A stretch of DNA of 64,000 bases from Clostridium massiliamazoniense (GTDB taxonomy: Bacteria > Bacillota > Clostridia > Clostridiales > Clostridiaceae), in contig NZ_LN879468.1 in assembly GCF_001403635.1 (NCBI RefSeq), positions 1,054,001-1,118,000 on the forward strand, written 5' to 3'. This document shows positions 37,954-46,800 of the stretch, piece after piece. The notes below the pieces were generated by a model, which was given only the letters and a program-made list of their open reading frames with translations, was not told where the DNA came from and ran no database searches. The first letter of the stretch is position 1. Every line of letters begins with the position of its first letter. A program made the position numbers and the translations under genes.

Positions 37954-38079
37954 ATTGCATTTTACCATATGAAGGATTATTATTTAATATTTTATTAATA
38001 TATTCATAATTTTATTATTTATTTATTAAAATTTAAATTCCTTTTTATTAATTTATAAAAACACTAAAATAAACAAATC

Positions 38080-38112
38080 CCAAAATAAATACTAAAAAGT
38101 ATTTATTTTAGG
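38080..38112 (-). terminator. Long AT hairpin, likely terminator
   Basis: A 12-bp perfect stem (38082-38093 with 38098-38109, AAAATAAATACT) with a 4-nt loop is extended by GG/CC pairs. It lies about 40 bp after the stop of the 114-aa hypothetical gene. Confidence 0.6.
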
Positions 38113-38149
38113 AATTATAATCTAAAATATTATCTTTTAACTTATTAAT

Positions 38150-38494
38150 TTAACTCATAAATCTCTTTTGTTTTAAATACTGTTGAACCTCTTCATCAGT
38201 TTTAAGATCTGCTAGATTATAATTTAACATATAGCCTTTTAAATTGTTATACAATTCTACATCTAAATATGTTAAAGTTATTTTACTGTTGTGGTCTGTG
38301 TTGAATGATATATTTTGGTTATATTCTCTTATATCTCCTATAATATTAAATTCGATTTCATCACCATCTAAATGTAATTTGATAATGTTTTCATCTTCAT
38401 TATAATTAAAACCATAACAAATGTCATTATTACCTTTACCATTAATTTCATCTAATTTAGTATAAAAGTAAACTTTTTCATTAATATTTTTCAC
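38150..38494 (-). CDS. Hypothetical protein, 114 aa
   Basis: I do not recognise the family. The start is GTG 38494 with a strong AGGAGGGG site. The product is small, soluble and acidic, with a beta-rich middle (ENIIKLHLDGDEIEFNIIGD, SKITLTYLDVELYNNL) and a short helical end (TDEEVQQYLKQKRFMS). It is divergent from the carboxypeptidase gene with about 200 bp between them. Confidence 0.62.
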   Translation of the reverse strand: MKNINEKVYFYTKLDEINGKGNNDICYGFNYNEDENIIKLHLDGDEIEFNIIGDIREYNQNISFNTDHNSKITLTYLDVELYNNLKGYMLNYNLADLKTDEEVQQYLKQKRFMS

Positions 38495-38636
38495 AATACC
38501 CCTCCTAGCTTTCTTCTATTTATTTCTAATTATACCATATTTTATATTTATTTTTAATAGTAAATATATTATTTTTTAAGTATTTTCTTTCTCCCTTTCT
38601 CCTTCTTAAATATTTTTTTAACTTTTATTTCATTTA

Positions 38637-38665
38637 TTGTATGTATTTACTACAAATGTTATACT
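38637..38665 (+). promoter_or_regulatory. Promoter of the D,D-carboxypeptidase gene
   Basis: TTGTAT (38637-38642), a 17-bp spacer and TATACT (38660-38665) lie about 20 bp before the GGAG ribosome site of the gene. Confidence 0.65.
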
Positions 38666-38697
38666 AAAGTGAAATCAATTGACTAGGAGTTGAAAAA

Positions 38698-40023
38698 ATG
38701 AAAAACAAAAATAAAATAAAATTATGCACTATTTTATTTTTTATAATTACCTGCAATTTATGCTTTATTACTATAAGCGCTTATAGTACTGAGAGTAACT
38801 CTTCTAATTTAAAGACAACCAATGAAGATCCTCTGCTCCCTAATATAATAGGGAAAACAGCTCTAACTCTAGATTTATCAAGCGGCGATATTATTTATTC
38901 TAAAAATGCTGATAAAAAAGTTTATCCCGCTAGCATAACTAAACTAATGACAGCCCTTTTATTTGCCGAAAATGCAAAACCTACCGATATTATTCCAGTT
39001 ACTGAAAGTTCAAAAGCTCAACCACCATCATCATTAGATAAAAACTTCGGTCCAGTTGAAATTGGAGACAGTTTAAGTGGCGAAGAAGTAATGGATGCTC
39101 TTCTTCTCTATTCCGCAAATGATAGTGCCTATATGATAGCTGATTTTGTTTCTAAAAATAGCGAAGAATTTATTGCATTAATGAATGAAAAAGCAAAAGC
39201 TCTTGGTATGAACAATACTAAATTTGTAACTGCCAATGGACTTCATGATGAGAACCATTATACAACTCCATTTGATTTAGCCTTGCTTGGTAAAGCAGCC
39301 TATGCTAATCCATGGATTAAACGTACTTTAGCTAAAAAGAATTCTACAGTTGAATTTGACAAAAGTAAAAAAAGAATTATAATATATACAACTAATAAAG
39401 ACTTAGGCAAAGATGGAAACGTCGCTGCTAAGACAGGTTTTACTTCTGAGGCTGGTAGATGCTTACTATCTATTTATGAAAGAGAAGGCAGAAAAATTCT
39501 TGGTGTTGTTCTAGATTCTGAACATGGTGTTGATGATACTATAGTGTTCAATGATATGAAAACAATAATAGACTATAGTTTTTCTGCAAAAAAAGAAATA
39601 TTCAAAAAGTCTAGTGAAGTTTTAGAAAAGGTAAACTTGAAATATAAAGCCTTTGGTTTCTTTGGCAAAGAAAAATCAGTTACTATTCCTATAGTTTTAG
39701 AAGAGGACATAAATTATTATAACAATTCATATAATAATAAATTAAGTGAAATTAAAGTAGATTTAACAGATAAAACTCCTTGGAAGCTTGCAACTTCTAA
39801 AGATCTAAAAGCTAAATTTAAAGACAGTTATAATAACACTGAATATTTAATTCAAGCTGATATATCGTTATTTACCTTAATAGGTCAAAATTTCTTATAC
39901 TATTTAATAACTATAGGTGGAACTATATTACTAGTTCTTTTAATAATATTTACTATAAATCGTATAAACAAAGCCAAAAGACGTAGTGCTTTATTTAACA
40001 GAAGAAAAACTATCTTTAAATAA
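38698..40023 (+). CDS. D-alanyl-D-alanine carboxypeptidase (DacF/PBP5-type)
   Basis: Trims the terminal D-Ala of peptidoglycan stem peptides. At 441 aa it has a signal peptide (CTILFFIITCNLCFITISA), then the S11 peptidase domain with S-x-x-K in PASITKLM (Ser79, Lys82), S-x-N in LLLYSANDSAYM and K-T-G in AAKTGFTSEAGRC. A beta-rich domain follows, and unusually for soluble relatives a C-terminal membrane helix (FLYYLITIGGTILLVLLIIF) with a basic tail anchors it. asnA follows 21 bp downstream and may be co-transcribed. Confidence 0.95.
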   Translation: MKNKNKIKLCTILFFIITCNLCFITISAYSTESNSSNLKTTNEDPLLPNIIGKTALTLDLSSGDIIYSKNADKKVYPASITKLMTALLFAENAKPTDIIPVTESSKAQPPSSLDKNFGPVEIGDSLSGEEVMDALLLYSANDSAYMIADFVSKNSEEFIALMNEKAKALGMNNTKFVTANGLHDENHYTTPFDLALLGKAAYANPWIKRTLAKKNSTVEFDKSKKRIIIYTTNKDLGKDGNVAAKTGFTSEAGRCLLSIYEREGRKILGVVLDSEHGVDDTIVFNDMKTIIDYSFSAKKEIFKKSSEVLEKVNLKYKAFGFFGKEKSVTIPIVLEEDINYYNNSYNNKLSEIKVDLTDKTPWKLATSKDLKAKFKDSYNNTEYLIQADISLFTLIGQNFLYYLITIGGTILLVLLIIFTINRINKAKRRSALFNRRKTIFK

Positions 40024-40044
40024 TTTATATTAGGAGGAATTTCA

Positions 40045-41058
40045 ATGAATTCAAAGGTATTAGTTCCTAAAAACTATTCATCTAATTTATCACTAAAAGA
40101 AACTGCTATAGCAATAAAAAAAATCAAGGACTTTTTTGAAAATAAATTGGCTACAGAGCTAAATCTAACTAGAGTTTCTGCTCCCCTTTTTGTAAAAAGC
40201 TCAACTGGTTTAAATGATAATTTAAATGGAGTTGAAAGACCTGTTTCTTTTGACATGAAAGCATTAAAAGATAGTAAAATAGAAATTATTCATTCTCTTG
40301 CAAAATGGAAACGTAATGCTTTAAAAGAATATAAATTCAATGTTGGTGAAGGTTTATATACAGATATGAATGCTATAAGACGAGATGAAGATCTTGATAA
40401 TATCCATTCTATTTACGTTGACCAATGGGATTGGGAAAAAATAATTTTAGAATCTGAAAGAACTAGTGACACCCTTGAATCTATTGTTAAAATTATTTTC
40501 TCTGTATTTAAAGAAACTGAAAATTATATTACTTCCATCTACCCTATCATAGAAAAAAAATTACCTGAAGAAATTTTCTTTATTACAGCTGAGGAATTAT
40601 ATCAAAAATATCCTAATCTTTCAGCTAAAGAAAGAGAACATGCTATATGTAAAGAAAAAAAAGCTGTATTTATAAAATCCATAGGTAACTTATTAAGTTC
40701 TGGTGATAAACATGATGGCAGAAGCCCAGACTATGATGATTGGAATTTAAATGGTGACTTATTATTTTATTACCCACTTTTAGATCAAGGTTTAGAATTA
40801 TCTTCTATGGGGATAAGGGTAGATAGTACAAGCTTATTATATCAATTAAAAGAAGCTAATTGTTTAGATAGAAAAAATCTACCATTCCACAAAGACTTAT
40901 TAGAAGGAAAGCTTCCATATACCATAGGTGGTGGTATAGGACAATCAAGAATTTGTATGTTCTTCCTTAATAAAGCTCATATAGGTGAAGTTCAAAGCTC
41001 AATTTGGGATGATGAAACAGTTGAAATTTGTAAAGAAAATCACATAAAACTTCTATAA
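40045..41058 (+). CDS. asnA: Aspartate-ammonia ligase (asparagine synthetase A)
   Basis: Makes asparagine from aspartate, ammonia and ATP; class II aminoacyl-tRNA synthetase fold. At 337 aa it has VSAPLFVKSSTGLNDNLNGV, FDMKALKDSKIEIIHSLAKW, NAIRRDEDLDNIHSIYVDQW and the C-terminal motif TIGGGIGQSRICMFFLNKAH. AGGAGG precedes ATG 40045. Two hairpins follow the stop, the first being a family 2 repeat. Confidence 0.97.
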   Translation: MNSKVLVPKNYSSNLSLKETAIAIKKIKDFFENKLATELNLTRVSAPLFVKSSTGLNDNLNGVERPVSFDMKALKDSKIEIIHSLAKWKRNALKEYKFNVGEGLYTDMNAIRRDEDLDNIHSIYVDQWDWEKIILESERTSDTLESIVKIIFSVFKETENYITSIYPIIEKKLPEEIFFITAEELYQKYPNLSAKEREHAICKEKKAVFIKSIGNLLSSGDKHDGRSPDYDDWNLNGDLLFYYPLLDQGLELSSMGIRVDSTSLLYQLKEANCLDRKNLPFHKDLLEGKLPYTIGGGIGQSRICMFFLNKAHIGEVQSSIWDDETVEICKENHIKLL

Positions 41059-41060
41059 AC

Positions 41061-41117
41061 TAAGATTTAATTCAACTAGAATTTTAACTCTAGTTGAATT
41101 TTAGCCGAAATTATCTA
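41061..41117 (+). repeat. Short palindromic intergenic repeat (family 2), copy 4
   Basis: The best-paired copy: TTCAACTAGA (41071-41080) with TCTAGTTGAA (41089-41098), perfect over 10 bp, then TTTTAGCCGAAATTATCT. It lies directly after asnA and may act as its terminator. Confidence 0.7.
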
Positions 41118-41204
41118 GGGATGTGTATCTGTTTATTCTCATGTTTTAGAAAAATAGAATGTTAAAGACACTATTCATCAGATAAACTGGAATTTAAATT
41201 AAAA

Positions 41205-41248
41205 TAATAATCTAATGAATTTGTTTACATTAGGTTATTATTTTTTTT
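41205..41248 (+). terminator. Terminator downstream of asnA
   Basis: A 13-bp stem with one wobble pair (41205-41217 with 41228-41240) is followed by eight T residues. The rest of the 390-bp gap to lrgA contains a short GTAACATTATGTTAC palindrome near 41268 and no gene. Confidence 0.88.
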
Positions 41249-41460
41249 ATTACTTCGTAACATTATGTTACGAACAAAAACAAGAGTATCAATAATTAAT
41301 TTAAAGCATTAAAGATATATATTGACCATATACTTGAATACACTCTATATTGCTTCCTTATAGAGTTACTAAGGGTTAAACCAAGCTATACAATTTACAT
41401 TAATCATAATAAAATATAGTAGCAGTGACTAAAACTTTATAATCTAATGGAGTGATACAT

Positions 41461-41847
41461 ATGAAACTTTTACGAGAAATGTTAATTATCTTGGCAATTT
41501 ACTTTGTAAGTGAATTTATTTCAAAATCCTTACATCTACCTATACCAGGCAATATATTAGGTATGCTTATACTATTATTCTTATTATGTACTAAAGTTGT
41601 CAAAGTAGAAATGATTGATAAAGTATCAACTTTTTTACTTGATCACTTAGCCTTTTTCTTTATACCTGCTGGTGTTGGAATAATAACAGCTTATAATGTA
41701 TTAAAAGGAAATACTATAAAATTACTTATAGTAGCTATAGTTTCTACATTCATCATAATGGCAATAAGTGGTGTTGTAGTTCAATTGGTAATTAATTTAA
41801 ATGAAAAAAAAGAACTAAAGAAAAAGGAGCTTAATAAAAATGAGTAG
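41461..41847 (+). CDS. lrgA: CidA/LrgA-family holin-like protein
   Basis: Small membrane protein (128 aa from ATG 41461, with GGAG upstream; the frame to 41452 is an artefact). Four membrane helices are visible, with the family core LPIPGNILGMLILLFLLCTK and DHLAFFFIPAGVGIITAYNV. LrgA/CidA proteins modulate murein hydrolase activity, autolysis and, more recently, pyruvate or short-acid transport. It overlaps lrgB by 8 bp, so the two act as a pair. No LytSR regulator is visible nearby. Confidence 0.92.
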   Translation: MKLLREMLIILAIYFVSEFISKSLHLPIPGNILGMLILLFLLCTKVVKVEMIDKVSTFLLDHLAFFFIPAGVGIITAYNVLKGNTIKLLIVAIVSTFIIMAISGVVVQLVINLNEKKELKKKELNKNE

Positions 41848-42559
41848 TTTTAGTGAGATAATTAGACAACCACTTTTTAGTATGTTAGCTTGCATACTAG
41901 CTTTTGAAATAGGCATATTCATCAATAAAAAAACAAGAATAGCATTATTCAATCCCTTATTAATCGCAATAGTATTAGTCATTGGATTCTTACTTGCATT
42001 TAATATAAAATACGAACAATTTAATAAGGGTGCACAATTTATAAATGACATGCTTCAACCTGCAACAGTAGCTTTAGCTGTTCCTCTTTACAAACAAATA
42101 AAGTTACTAAAAAAATATGCTATACCTATATTTAGTGGTATGGTAGTAGCAAGTGTAGTTGGGATAATATTTATATTCTTCTCTAGCTATGCCCTAGGAT
42201 TAAACACTGATTTAATAAAATCACTTATGGCTAAGTCAATAACAACACCTATAGGAGTTCAAGTTACTCAAACTCTTGGAGGAATTGTTCCTATAACAGT
42301 TGTTGCAATTATTATAACAGGTATAACTGGAGCAATTATTTCGACATTTACATTTAAAATATTTAAAATTAAAAATGATATAGCTAAAGGTGTTGCCTAC
42401 GGAACCTCTTGTCACGCAATGGGTACAAGTAAGGCCTTAGAAACTAATGAAATTCAAGGTGGTATAAGTTCCCTTTCAATGGGATTAAACGGATTACTGG
42501 TAGTATTTATAGCACCATCTATGTATCATATATTAGCTTCAATGATTCACCTTCACTAA
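41840..42559 (+). CDS. lrgB: LrgB-family membrane protein
   Basis: Partner of LrgA, 239 aa with about seven membrane helices. The signature MLQPATVALAVPLYKQIKLL, the conserved MAKSITTPIGVQVTQTLGG and GTSCHAMGTSKALETNEIQG are present. AAAGGAG lies before ATG 41840. The operon ends at a strong terminator 15 bp after the stop. Confidence 0.95.
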   Translation: MSSFSEIIRQPLFSMLACILAFEIGIFINKKTRIALFNPLLIAIVLVIGFLLAFNIKYEQFNKGAQFINDMLQPATVALAVPLYKQIKLLKKYAIPIFSGMVVASVVGIIFIFFSSYALGLNTDLIKSLMAKSITTPIGVQVTQTLGGIVPITVVAIIITGITGAIISTFTFKIFKIKNDIAKGVAYGTSCHAMGTSKALETNEIQGGISSLSMGLNGLLVVFIAPSMYHILASMIHLH

Positions 42560-42573
42560 TTAATAATAAATAA

Positions 42574-42615
42574 AACATATTTACTAGGTTTTTACTGGTA
42601 AATATGTTTTTTTAT
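42574..42615 (+). terminator. Terminator of lrgAB
   Basis: An 11-bp perfect stem AACATATTTAC/GTAAATATGTT (42574-42584, 42598-42608) is followed by a T-run. Confidence 0.9.
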
Positions 42616-42713
42616 TTTACTTTAAAGAAAATTACATATACTAAGTATTGAAATAATTATGTTATTTTAAAATTAAAATAAATACTTAATTCTTAGCTTG
42701 AGGAGGTCCTGCT

Positions 42714-43172
42714 ATGTTTAAACTGAAAAAAACTGCTTTTCTTTTAACACTGTTTTTAATACTCATACCTAGTAAACTTGCCTTTTCTAAAGGTTTTAAC
42801 CTTCCTGAAAAATTGTTTACTAAAACTTATTATGAAAATAGCTCCTTTCAGACTCAGGAAAACAATATGAATCTAATAATAAACAATATTACTAGTAACA
42901 GAAAAAATATTTTAATAGACAGTTATTTTCTTAATAATTCAAAAAATAAAATAAAAACCATCACTAACTTTAACCTTATAATAAAGGATGAAAACAATAA
43001 TATTATCTTAGATGCTCTCTTTCCAGAGATTCCTTTAGAAGAAGGCTTAGCATTACTTCAAGGAAAAAAGGTCTTACTTTCCTTACCAAAGGATAAAAAC
43101 GTTCCTATTTCTAAGATAAAAAACTTAAGTAATATCTATTATGAATTTACATATAACTATACCCTAAATTAA
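42714..43172 (+). CDS. Secreted hypothetical protein, 152 aa
   Basis: An N-terminal signal peptide (TAFLLTLFLILIPSKLAFS) is followed by a small Asn-rich exported domain with beta-type stretches (MNLIINNITSNRKNILIDSY, NFNLIIKDENNNIILDALFP). No lipobox or anchor is visible. TTGAGGAGG precedes ATG 42714. The layout recalls small exported SLAP- or FxLYD-like domains, but no family can be named with confidence. It is followed after 8 bp by repeat copy D, whose hairpin may end the transcript. Confidence 0.65.
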   Translation: MFKLKKTAFLLTLFLILIPSKLAFSKGFNLPEKLFTKTYYENSSFQTQENNMNLIINNITSNRKNILIDSYFLNNSKNKIKTITNFNLIIKDENNNIILDALFPEIPLEEGLALLQGKKVLLSLPKDKNVPISKIKNLSNIYYEFTYNYTLN

Positions 43173-43179
43173 AAACATA

Positions 43180-43277
43180 GAGGATGTATCAAATTATAGA
43201 TATATTCTCTATGCCTTTTATCTGGCTATATATGTTCATCATTTGTGACCACTCACTTACGTAAAAAAGCTCTAGCT
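43180..43277 (+). repeat. Long palindromic repeat (family 1), copy D, left arm only
   Basis: It starts right after the upstream stop with GGATGTATCAAATTATAGAT (hairpin partly eroded), then TGCCTTTTATCTGGCTATAT, GTGACCACTCACTTACGTAA and AAAAGCTCTAG, after which similarity ends. Confidence 0.8.
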
Positions 43278-43282
43278 ATTAG

Positions 43283-43320
43283 ATAAAATTCAGATAAGAA
43301 TAAACCTTATCTAAATTTCA
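43283..43320 (+). repeat. Short palindromic repeat (family 2-like), copy 5
   Basis: ATAAAATTCAGATAAG pairs imperfectly with CTTATCTAAATTTCAT. It adjoins repeat copy D and lies just after the stop of the convergent DUF1904 gene. The conserved tail of the family is not evident. Confidence 0.45.
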
Positions 43321-43328
43321 TGTATTTA

Positions 43329-43652
43329 TTAAAAATGTTCTCCATTTTCATAATAACATTCTTCTTTAAGCTTTATAAAAAATACCTCTAAATATTCTCT
43401 ATTACCTTTAAAAAGTTCTGTTATTATTTTAGCAACTTCATCTTGAACTTTTTGTCCTCTATAAAACCAAGCTATTTCAATAATACTTGGTTGCTCTACA
43501 TATTCTCCATCAAATACATATTTACTATCAATAACTTCAAGAGTGAAATAATCTCTTGGACATTCAATGCATTCCGCAAGCTTGTCTACTAATAACTTAC
43601 TTTTATTAATTACTTCTTCCTTTGAAATACCTCTAAATTTTAACATCGGCAT
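43329..43652 (-). CDS. DUF1904 family protein
   Basis: 107 aa from ATG 43652 (MPMLKFRGISKEEVINKSK), a start supported by GAGATG upstream and by family length. A longer frame to 43787 runs through the neighbouring terminator and is rejected. The compact alpha/beta protein keeps the DUF1904 pattern VFDGEYVEQPSIIEIAWFYR and LEVFFIKLKEECYYENGEHF. Related in fold to tautomerase-like proteins; function unknown. Confidence 0.82.
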   Translation of the reverse strand: MPMLKFRGISKEEVINKSKLLVDKLAECIECPRDYFTLEVIDSKYVFDGEYVEQPSIIEIAWFYRGQKVQDEVAKIITELFKGNREYLEVFFIKLKEECYYENGEHF

Positions 43653-43752
43653 ACTAATCATCTCTTTTCTCTTAAAATCTACTTTACATAACTTTACTTT
43701 ACCATAAAATTCTTCTAAAAATCTACATAATTTGAGATTTAATTTAATAAAA

Positions 43753-43790
43753 AAATTGGGAAGAGATTTAATTTTATCTCTTCCCAATTT
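43753..43790. terminator. Strong bidirectional terminator after the giant adhesin gene
   Basis: A 15-bp perfect stem (43753-43767 with 43776-43790) has an 8-nt loop. A T-run follows on the minus strand, 16 nt after the adhesin stop codon. Confidence 0.92.
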
Positions 43791-43805
43791 TCATTTAATT
43801 ATTTA

Positions 43806-46800
43806 TTATTTTTTTCTTCTAAAGAAGAATGCTCCGCCTAACATTGCCATTATACCTGCAAGTACTCCAGCTTGTTCTGCTGTATTTTCAACACCTTGTG
43901 TACTTAATCCTGTATGAGGTAATACAGTTTGTGCTGTACTATTATCTTCATTAGGTCCGTTCACTAAATTATTATCAGTATAAGTTGAACCTGCTGAACT
44001 ACTTACACTTGAACTATTAAATGGTGTTGTGTCATTTCCATTTGAAGTTGTTGTATTATTAGATACTACTCCATTTGAGCTTGTACTATTTGATACTGTT
44101 GGTGTGATTCCATTTGAACCTGTAGTATTTACTACAACATGTGGAGTTACAGTATTTCCATTATTTCCACCACTTACAACATTAGGTACTGTATTTGATG
44201 CAGTTCCTGTTGAATGAGCTTCTCTTCCACCTGTTACTTCAGTATGAGTTGAAGTTGATGTCTTAGTTGATCCACCATTATTTGTATCTTTGTTACCACT
44301 TGGAGTATTATTACCTTTGTTTGGTTTTGAAGGTGTATTATCTCCATTATCATGACTTGGTATTGTGTTTCCACCCTTGCTTGGAGTGTTATCTCCTTTA
44401 TTTGAAGTATTTCCTTTATCCCCACTTTGTGATGGTGTTGTATTTCCTCCATTATGATTTACATTTCCACTTGGAGTATTGTCACCTTTATTTTGAGTAT
44501 TGTCACCTTTATTTTGAGTATTATCACCTTTGTTTGGTTTTGAAGGTGTATTATCTCCATTATCATGACTTGGTGTTGTGTTTCCACCCTTGCTTGGAGT
44601 ATTGTCTCCTTTATTTTGAGTATTATCACCTTTGTTTGGTTTTAAAGGTGTATTATCTCCACTATCATGAGTTGGTGTTGTGTTTCCACCCTTACTTGGA
44701 GTGTTATCTCCTTTATTTGAAGTATTTCCTTTATCCCCACTTTGTGATGGTGTTGTATTTCCTCCATTATGATTTACATTTCCACTTGGAGTATTGTCAC
44801 CTTTATTTGGTTTTGAAGGTGTATTATCTCCACTATCATGAGTTGGTGTTGTGTTTCCACCCTTACTTGGAGTGTTATCTCCTTTATTTGGAGTATTTCC
44901 TTTATCCCCACTTTGTGATGGTGTTGTATTTCCTCCATTATGATTTACATTTCCACTTGGAGTATTGTCTCCTTTATTTTGAGTATTATCACCTTTGTTT
45001 GGTTTTGAAGGTGTATTATCTCCACTATCATGACTTGGTGTTGTGTTTCCACCCTTGCTTGGAGTATTGTCTCCTTTATTTGAAGTATTTCCTTTATCCC
45101 CACTTTGTGATGGTGTTGTATTTCCTCCATTATGATTTACATTTCCACTTGTTGATGGTGTAATTCTTTCATATTTATATATAACCTGAGTACCATCAGT
45201 TGTAAACTTTCCATGATAATCTGAATTTCCTTCTACTGGAATTTCTTTACCATTAACAATAATATTAGTTAATTTAAGATTTTTATTATGTGGTAAATTA
45301 TAACTAGCTGTATCTCCATCTGTACCTGTTAAAGTCTCACTCTTTATTGATTTACCATTTATTTCTACAGTATAAGTTAATTTTCCTTTATGACTTATAA
45401 CGTGATAGATATACACTTGACTTCCTTGTGAGAATGTTTTTGGTAATCCACTTACTGGTGTAACTTGACCTTTTGTTATACCATTGAAAGTATCTCCTGC
45501 TGGTATAGTAGGAACCATATCTGGTGTATTGCTTCCTACAACTCCTGTATATGTCTTCTCTGTACCTGGTATTACATTACCTTGTTGATTTTCAATATAA
45601 ACTGTTATAGTTCCTTTTTCTGTAGTACTAGGTCTTGTATCTTTTGCTATAACATATTTAACTATTTCTGTCTTTGGTGAATTAATACTACTTGGTAAAT
45701 TGTGTATCAAATCTTTTTCCTCCTGTGATGTCAATTCTTTTCCGTCAATTTCCACTTTTACTATGTGATAACCTTTTGGTGGTGTATATGGTTTAATAGT
45801 AACTTTACTTCCTATATCACCACTTGCAATTGTAGTAGGTTTCTCTATAACTGTACCATCTGTTGTAACAACTGTTTGTTGTATATCTCCTGTTGGTATT
45901 TTAGTTACATGATATATTATTGTTGTATTTTTATTACCATAAACTTTTGGTAAATCTTTTTCTGAAGTAACATGTCCATTTACTGTTATATTTGTAACAT
46001 GATAACCTTCTGGTATTGTTGGTGTATTACCTGTTATATTACTTCCTACATCCCCTGTTGTTGTATGGTTTGAGAATGTTTGAGTTCCATCTGTAACTTG
46101 AACATTAACTGTTGATGTATTAGGTGATACTACGTAGGTAATTTGCCCTTCCTTTCCTGTTGGTATTGTATCTGGTAATATACATATTACTTTACCTCCA
46201 GTTACTGATGATATAACCTTTCCATTGTATAAAACTTTATCTAAATGGTATCCCTCTGGAATTTCTGTTTTATCACAAGTAACATCGCTTCCTTCTGGTC
46301 CTTTAGCAACAATAGTATTATTTACTAGCACTTTACCAGACTCTGTAACAACATCTGCTTGTATATCATTATTTTTATTTTGAGTTATATTGTAAACTAT
46401 TGTTTGATTACTATTTCCATAAGTAGCTGGAACTTTACTTACAGTCTTACCATCAACTGTTATACTTTCTACATGATAACCCTTAGGGATATTTAGATTT
46501 GTTATCTCAACCTTATCTCCAGGCATTCCTGATTTAGTTGTAGTTGTTGAAATTGCTTTATCTCCTTCAACTACTTTTATTGTATCCTGTACAGGCTCAT
46601 GTTCAACTGTTATAACAATATGATTATCTACTTCGTTGTTCTTATCAATATTATTAGTAACTTCGTATTTATTATCTTTACTTGGAGTTACTTCTGTATT
46701 ATTAACTGTAACTTTAACTACTTTATATCCTTGAGGAATATTAGGTATAACTACATCTTCTTTTTCTCCAGGTACTCCACTACCTATTTCCTTTGAAGGT

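Noticed and set aside
43653-43787. N-terminal extension of the DUF1904 protein
   Set aside because: The extension would be translated through a strong bidirectional terminator and lacks a ribosome site; ATG 43652 fits the family.
44267-45163. Plus-strand frame of 298 codons rich in Tyr, Leu and His
   Set aside because: It is the complement of the adhesin stalk repeats; its regular YYLHYHDL-type wording is a by-product of the repeated DNA and it has no ribosome site.
44290-45165. Regularly repeated DNA considered as a possible CRISPR array
   Set aside because: The repeats are in frame, code for Pro/Thr/Gly modules of a surface protein, have no unique spacers, and no cas genes are nearby.
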